From positions 163,302,370-163,366,369 of the forward strand of contig NC_092858.1 in assembly GCF_032062135.1 (NCBI RefSeq): a stretch of DNA of 64,000 nt. Direction: 5' to 3'. The translations under genes were made by a program, and so were the position numbers. Source of the stretch: Pyxicephalus adspersus (taxonomy: Eukaryota; Chordata; Amphibia; Anura; Pyxicephalidae). Positions 58,791 to 64,000 of the stretch are shown piece after piece (position 1 is the stretch's first letter; every line of letters begins with the position of its first letter). The notes beneath the pieces are model-generated. The model was given only the letters and a program-made list of their open reading frames with translations, was not told where the DNA came from and searched no databases.

Positions 58791-60059
58791 CTAAATGCAT
58801 AGTGCTATATGAGAAATTTACTAACAACAACAAATAAAGTCAGGTAGGCTTGGGGTCCAGTAGTTTCTACTGGACTCTGCTGGAACTTTCCATTGGTTTC
58901 TGTCCCAATTACAATAGTCGCCCTAATTAGGTTAACCTTACCACTGGGGACCCATACACCAATGAAAACCTGAGAAGGATTCTAAACCTCCAATATTTCA
59001 TCCAACAACAAAAAATGTATCTAATATTTTCTTATTGATTCTTTATTTTCGACCAGCTAAGCTTGAAGAGAACATCTTCCATTACTGGGGCACATCAAAC
59101 AAATAAGTATCTTCAGCTTCAGTAAAGGGAAATCTGCCCTATAGGACACAGTCAGCACTACATAAGCCCAAATTATTCTAAAAAGCCCAGCCTTCTGGTT
59201 TTGCACTTTGAATACCTTAAATGCATTGTTAAGTGTCCATGCTGAAGTAACCTTAATCATTCCATTTCCTTTTTGCCAATTTGGACTTATTAATAACACA
59301 ATGGCAATCCAGCAAGGGTGGTGTAGTACTTCTAACCTTACTGATTATCATGTCCCATATGTGCAGATTTGTGGTCTAAATTCTCCTGCAGTGTTTTCTA
59401 TGTGGTATTCAAATACACTTTATTGCACTTTATTACTGAATTTAATGCATAATTTTTACTGCACTACATGTCTTGCTTACCATTCTCAAAATGTTTCCCA
59501 TTTGCTTATTCATGAAAAATAATTCACTTTAACTGATTCGGTGCATTGGTTATAAACTAGGCTGTTCACGTTAGATATCTTTCGCACAAACAGCCTGGGG
59601 TCTTGTTGTAGAAAATTGTGATAAAAATTCAATAGATTCAATTGATTTGAAGTGCTGTATGTATCTCTGCATAACATAAGACTTTAGTAAAGAGATTCTG
59701 CTGGTTTGCAAATTAATCTGATCTGCTGCACACGGCATGGATAATTGTATATATGCAGTGAGTTATAAATGTAACACATGGACTCTATTTTCAAAGAATA
59801 GGTTTTCATGTGTTTTGTTCTATTAGTTGGAACAATAATTGATTATTGATTAACTGAGGGCTTTTATTTCTTTATTAGGTAGTCATTACGTTTCAATATC
59901 TCCAATGACTGTTGCCTTGGTGGTCCTTCCTCCAGGTTCAACACAGCTGAAACAGATCTGGACATTTCAGCCAAGCCACTTTGATGGCCCTTGGGTTTTC
60001 TATTATTATGCACTATTATTGGGGACAGCATAAAAATATACAAACCATATTCTCTAGAG
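58791..60059. other. Unassigned
   Basis: No recognisable feature. A frame of about 104 codons at 59208-59522 has no domain. The last eight bases (60052-60059, CTCTAGAG) are the target duplication of the next element. Confidence 0.45.
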
Positions 60060-61018
60060 CAGTGTTTCTCAACCAGGGTTCATCCAAGTGTTGCTGCGAA
60101 TTCCTTGAGTAATGAGCAATTTGTGCCTCTCAGGTCAGTTTAACCAACATGTAATGTGCCTGGGCACACAAACCACAGCCAACTCCAAGAATCCTTTTGT
60201 CAAGTTTTATTGGTATAAATAAAACAAGGAAAGGGTTAATCACAGAAGATCAGTCCGATAAGCGTGATACAGGAGGGTAAGGCAAAGGTAGGTCAGGAAC
60301 AATCCAACGTCAGGGCAAGCAGCAGGCAAGAGTGGTCATAAACAATCCAAGGTCAGGGCAGGCAAAGTTCAGGTAGAATCAGGTATCAGACCAGGTCACT
60401 ATTGTTAATGACATAACAGGTTAATATAAACCAACACAGAGAACGCACCCAAGCACACTGTACTCACAGAGGCTTATAGCGGGCGATGGTGTTCAGGACA
60501 GGTTCTCCTTAAATGACCAGGGTGCCAAATGCCCTTGCACCACCTAGCGCCATTTGATAGGAAGATAACTTAATCCCCTGCGACCGATTGGCCGCAGGGA
60601 ATTTAAACTGACTATGTCCCGCGGCGAGACAGCCGAGTGTCACGCCCCCTGGGGGGTACAAGAGGCACACGTCGTAGCGCGCGCACCTTTTCCCACAGCA
60701 CCCCTGGGACGTGCTCTACTTTGCACATCCACAAGAGTGCTGAGAACAAGCCTTTCTCTGTTCACGTCCATAGGAATGCTGGGGATGCCGCCTGGCCGAA
60801 AAGTAGTTTGGCTAGAACAGATCCCTCCGCCTGCAGGGAGAGACACACTGAGAGCAGAGCAGCAGCCTCGGCCATGCTGCCTGCTGCAGTGGAGTCTCCT
60901 TCTGCGGAGAAAGGGACGCCGCAGGCTAGCTGGACAGGTAAGTTCCTTACACGACACCAATGATCTTTTTGTAAGAGACGACATTCCTACCAATGGCCAG
61001 CAAAGTAATGAAACACCT
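60060..61018 (+). mobile_element. hAT-type MITE split by a solo LTR
   Basis: The left part 60060-60149 reads CAGTGTTTCTCAACCAGGGT to CTCTCAGGTCAGTTTAACC. The right part 60952-61018 resumes with CGACACCAATGATCTTTTTG and GGCCAGCAAAGTAATG. The whole is flanked by CTCTAGAG (60052-60059) and CTCTAGAA (61019-61026), an 8-bp duplication that fits the TCTAGA preference of hAT elements. The right half is shortened relative to 45886-46159. Confidence 0.92.
60150..60951 (-). mobile_element. Solo LTR, family C, inserted in the hAT-type MITE
   Basis: 802 bp with TG...CA ends: TGTAATGTGCCTGG at 60150 and AGTTCCTTACA at 60951. The flanks are CAACA (60145-60149) and CGACA (60952-60956), a 5-bp duplication with one G-to-A change at a CpG. 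A polyadenylation signal AATAAA lies on the minus strand at 60206-60211, about 57 bases from the end, so the LTR is oriented leftward. GC-rich promoter-like half at 60600-60950. The frames that open in it (up to about 136 codons) have no retroelement protein motif. Confidence 0.9.
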
Positions 61019-61026
61019 CTCTAGAA

Positions 61027-63410
61027 TACCAAAGGGTAAAAATCATACCAAAAAGTCAAAATCTTTTATCAGGGTAGTGGTGAATATATATCCACTGGGA
61101 TCCTGTATAACATTAAAGAGGAAGGAAGATTGAACTGCTTCACTTCAATCAAAAACAAAATACATTTGTGTGTTTTTCTGAACAAAAAATGTAGACACGC
61201 TATAATTAATTCTACATCAAAAGTAAAAAATTTTTGACAATGGTTTAAATAATAGTTATACTGTTGTTTTATATAGCACCCGAACCAAGTAAATTAGAAT
61301 ACTGGAATACAGTAACTTGATACTTGGGCTTGCGCGGGATAAGTTGCAGCACAATGAACATGGTTGCAACAAAAATGGGAGTGGTTACACATGTTAGCAT
61401 TCTATCCTAGACCAGACTCAAATACTTAAATCAAGAAATATAATTTATTATATGCACAAGAACACAAGTAACATATAATACATATATAACCAACAAAAAA
61501 TCAAGTGAAAATGCGACTGGGCAGTGAAGGTCTATAACAAAATAACCACTTAGATCAGAAAGACTTCCTGACCTAGCAGGCAGTTTTCTTGTAAGTTCAG
61601 TAGTCTACAAACTTTTAATGGATAACCTCCAGAGACAGTAAAGGCCATTAACCTGGACCTAGGCTTGTGATGCCTTTTCCTGACTCTGAGGGTTCTCCAT
61701 AAATAGTGTAAAGACTCCTGGTCTACAAGAAAATGGCTACCAGTGGTCGACAAACTTTAGGGACTTTTTAAAAGACTTTTTAAAGTGTTACCCCTGAGTG
61801 GTAGCACCTTTCATTTACTCCTAGGCCTTTAGTACCCAAAGGTCCAAGGCAACTACCTAAGTCTCCTTAAGGACAGGATGCCCTTAGACAGTGGTATGCA
61901 AACTCTCAAGTTATGATACAGTCTATGTTGTCGGCCTGAAATCAGGAGGTTGCCCAAGAAGAAACTGGAAGACTTGGTGGAGAGGTGGCTCTCAGTTCTG
62001 ATCCTCAGCTCCAGAGTTATCCTCAGTAAGTAGGTATATCTAAATTAGAGAGCAATTATATAACACTCATATGTAAAGTTGTATTTTTACAACCATTTAA
62101 AATTAACCATTTACATTTTTGCAAAGCCAAGTTTTGAGTCAAAGGAACTTTATAAAAAAAAAGGTCTAACTTGAAGCAAAAGTTTTCATTATCAAGCCTG
62201 TCTGGGTATATCTTCAGAAAGCCAAATGGCTTCCATTATAAACCTTTATTTACACTTTATGATTTTAGTGATAAATAATACAGTTGACATGTGCATTGAT
62301 GTTTTTCATTTCATTCCCCCATTTTCAGTGTATCTGATAGAAGTAGATTACAGAATATGACCTTGTCAAGGTTAAGTCTGTTCTGAGAAAATTCAGGTTC
62401 ATTTTTCTAGTACATCCTATTCTTCTCTTTTCCTTCCATAGCAGAGGGAATTGTGTTAATAAAATGCATCTGTAATGATTTTGACCTTCACCGCCATTGG
62501 CTGTATTACCCTCTGGAACCATTTCTATTAAAATTAATTATCCAATGGGGTACTTTTTAATCCATGTGTAGAACCAAGCTGTCACTTATTGTACTGTAAT
62601 TCTCCGGTGGCTCATTGCTTATATCAGAAGATTATATATGGATGGAATGAAGACATTGACATGCTTTTGGTTTTTCCCAAGAAAGTTTACAGCCTAGGAC
62701 CAGGGCTTTCCAAAATAAATAAAAAAGTTTTATTAAAGCTTTGCTTCAAGCGTTTTTGTAAAGCCAGGAAAACATAATTATAATATTGCCTGTAAGAGAA
62801 ACATGGCAAAACTCAAACTTTAACAGCAAAATTTGCATTGTCTACTGAGCTTAGTTTGACATATGTATAAACATTGTCTGGGTTATAGATTTATTAGATA
62901 GATAAAATTTGTCTCAATATTTTTTTTGTAAAGTATGATAACATTTATTGAAAGCTGAACCTGCCAGATATAAAAATGACTCATTAAAGCAGTTATGTAT
63001 AACTCCCTGGCGGGAGGGTTGTTGATATCTGTTGCCCTGCTCCAAGAGTAGGCAGTCAGAGAGGGGAAGGTAGATGTAGCTGATCTCAGTCTCAGTCAGG
63101 GCTGCCCCCTGGGATGTGAAATGGAATAGGTCAGGTCATATTTCTGTGGTAGAAATGTTGCAGGGCATCTCTTAGATTTAGGGGCTAAAGGTGAAGGTCA
63201 AAAAACATGGTAGCACTGAAAATTGAGTTTGCATATGGGTGTGATGGCAGACACCATATGAACACAAGAAAGCTGTGCCCCTTCAGAGAACACAGAAAGA
63301 GTACTGCTCTACTTTTTAAGTAGGACATTGGTAGCAGTACTATACTGCTCTCCTGTGTGGAGACTCAGGCCAAGTGTAATCTACTTCTCATTTGTTAGTT
63401 ATTTTTATCC
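61027..63410. other. Unassigned intergenic sequence
   Basis: No gene, tandem array or named repeat seen. AT-rich, with short A- and T-runs. Confidence 0.45.
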
Positions 63411-63729
63411 AGTATTGACACACCGACAACATGTTATACAGCTCGTTACAAAGTCCATAGTCATATCACTATCTGTCCCTCAAAGGGGCTCACAATGTCC
63501 CTACCATAGTCATTTGTCGTTAACACAGTCTAAGGTCAATTTGGGGGAAAGCCATTGACCCTCACTCCATGTTTTCGGAGAGTTGTAGGAAACCAGAATG
63601 CCTAAAGGAAACCACACAAACATACGGAGAACCTGCAAACTCTTTGGGGGATAGTGTCCTGGCTGAGATTCAAACCTTGAACCTAGTGCTGCAAAGGCTA
63701 GAGTTCTAACCATTGAGCCACCATGCTAG
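63411..63729 (-). repeat. tRNA-headed SINE-like repeat, copy 3
   Basis: Most complete copy. On the minus strand: GCATGGTGGCTCAATGGTTA (A box), GGTTCAAGGTTTGAATCTC (B box region), GTTTGTGTGGTTTCC, and the block GGGACATTGTGAGCCCC-like text running toward GTATAACATG. It supports the reading of 2788-3104 and 58514-58790 as one family. Confidence 0.82.
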
Positions 63730-64000
63730 TCTAGTCTTTGGAGTAAGGACTGCTTCCTGGAAGCCTCAAATGGTTAGTGGTCTTTGGATACCTTCTCTGA
63801 GCTGAACTTGTTTGCAGCTGTTTGGGATTCCACTATCTCTAGTTGGACTTCCTCAAACTGCTTCACCCATCCTTGTACTAACAATTGTTCTGGAGCCTTT
63901 GTTTGAGAACATAGTTAAACATGTGAAATACAGATACCTTAACTACAGGGGTGAACCCTTAACTTTGGGGTTGAGGCATATTTTGTGATAGTTTATTCAC
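63730..64000. other. Unassigned
   Basis: Window end; nothing recognised. Confidence 0.5.

Noticed and set aside
60614..61024. 136-codon frame with further frames on both strands
   Set aside because: It lies in the GC-rich half of the solo LTR and continues into the flanking MITE, so it crosses an insertion boundary and cannot be a gene.
63650..63729. tRNA gene
   Set aside because: A and B boxes are present, but the sequence lacks a cloverleaf and continues into a SINE body found in two other places.
26041..64000. A claudin gene (CLDN17/CLDN8-like), expected upstream of GRIK1 by synteny
   Set aside because: No open frame near 200 codons and no claudin signature motif was seen; it may lie further away.
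1..64000. A novel multi-gene defence, biosynthetic or mobile system
   Set aside because: The window is a vertebrate intron and intergenic region with a single coding exon. No clustered unknown genes are present to form such a system.

Overview
This is vertebrate nuclear DNA, most likely from a frog. It is AT-rich, has no dense run of genes, and is packed with decayed transposon copies: fold-back elements, hAT-type and piggyBac-like MITEs, tRNA-headed SINEs and solo LTRs. Several of these families look to me like ones common in ranid-type frogs. That attribution is from pattern memory and has not been checked by a search. No operons, CRISPR arrays, rRNA or standard tRNA genes are visible.

One real coding exon is recognised. 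On the minus strand at 25302-25425 an ATG in a good start context opens 41 codons that encode a signal peptide and end in PQTSQQVLRI plus one base, followed by a consensus splice donor (GTGAGT). This matches the end of exon 1 of vertebrate GRIK1 (kainate receptor subunit GluK1), which reads LPQTAPQVLRIG in human. The gene is therefore transcribed right to left. Bases 25426 to about 26040 hold its 5' leader and probably its promoter, with several upstream ORFs and a CAG-rich tract. Bases 1-25301 are the first part of intron 1, and no sign of exon 2 was found there. Bases about 26040-64000 are upstream intergenic DNA. In other vertebrates the claudin genes CLDN17/CLDN8 lie on that side, but no claudin-like frame was seen.

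Layout. 1-20.5 kb: intron 1 with three copies of a 200-bp fold-back element, hAT-type elements, one SINE, an LTR fragment, a 30-31-bp minisatellite and (TA)n hairpins. 20.5-26.3 kb: repeat-poor zone around exon 1. 26.3-44 kb: intergenic DNA with solo LTRs, a 67-bp minisatellite and a GC-rich hAT-type MITE with a long internal hairpin. 44.5-49.7 kb: a dense cluster containing two piggyBac-like MITEs in the same orientation that flank a hAT-type and a fold-back element, then more repeats and a third minisatellite. 50-64 kb: an exact 93-bp tandem duplication, a pogo/Tigger-like element with a broken reading frame, another solo LTR, two SINEs, and a solo LTR nested inside a hAT-type element with both target-site duplications readable.

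Several repeat-free stretches (about 13.1-13.6, 33.3-33.7, 44.1-44.4, 47.9-48.3 and 52.6-53.2 kb) look like candidate conserved non-coding elements that could serve grik1, but only a cross-species alignment can decide. I found no evidence of a novel multi-gene system. The value of the window lies in the grik1 first exon and the well-preserved transposon insertion structures.
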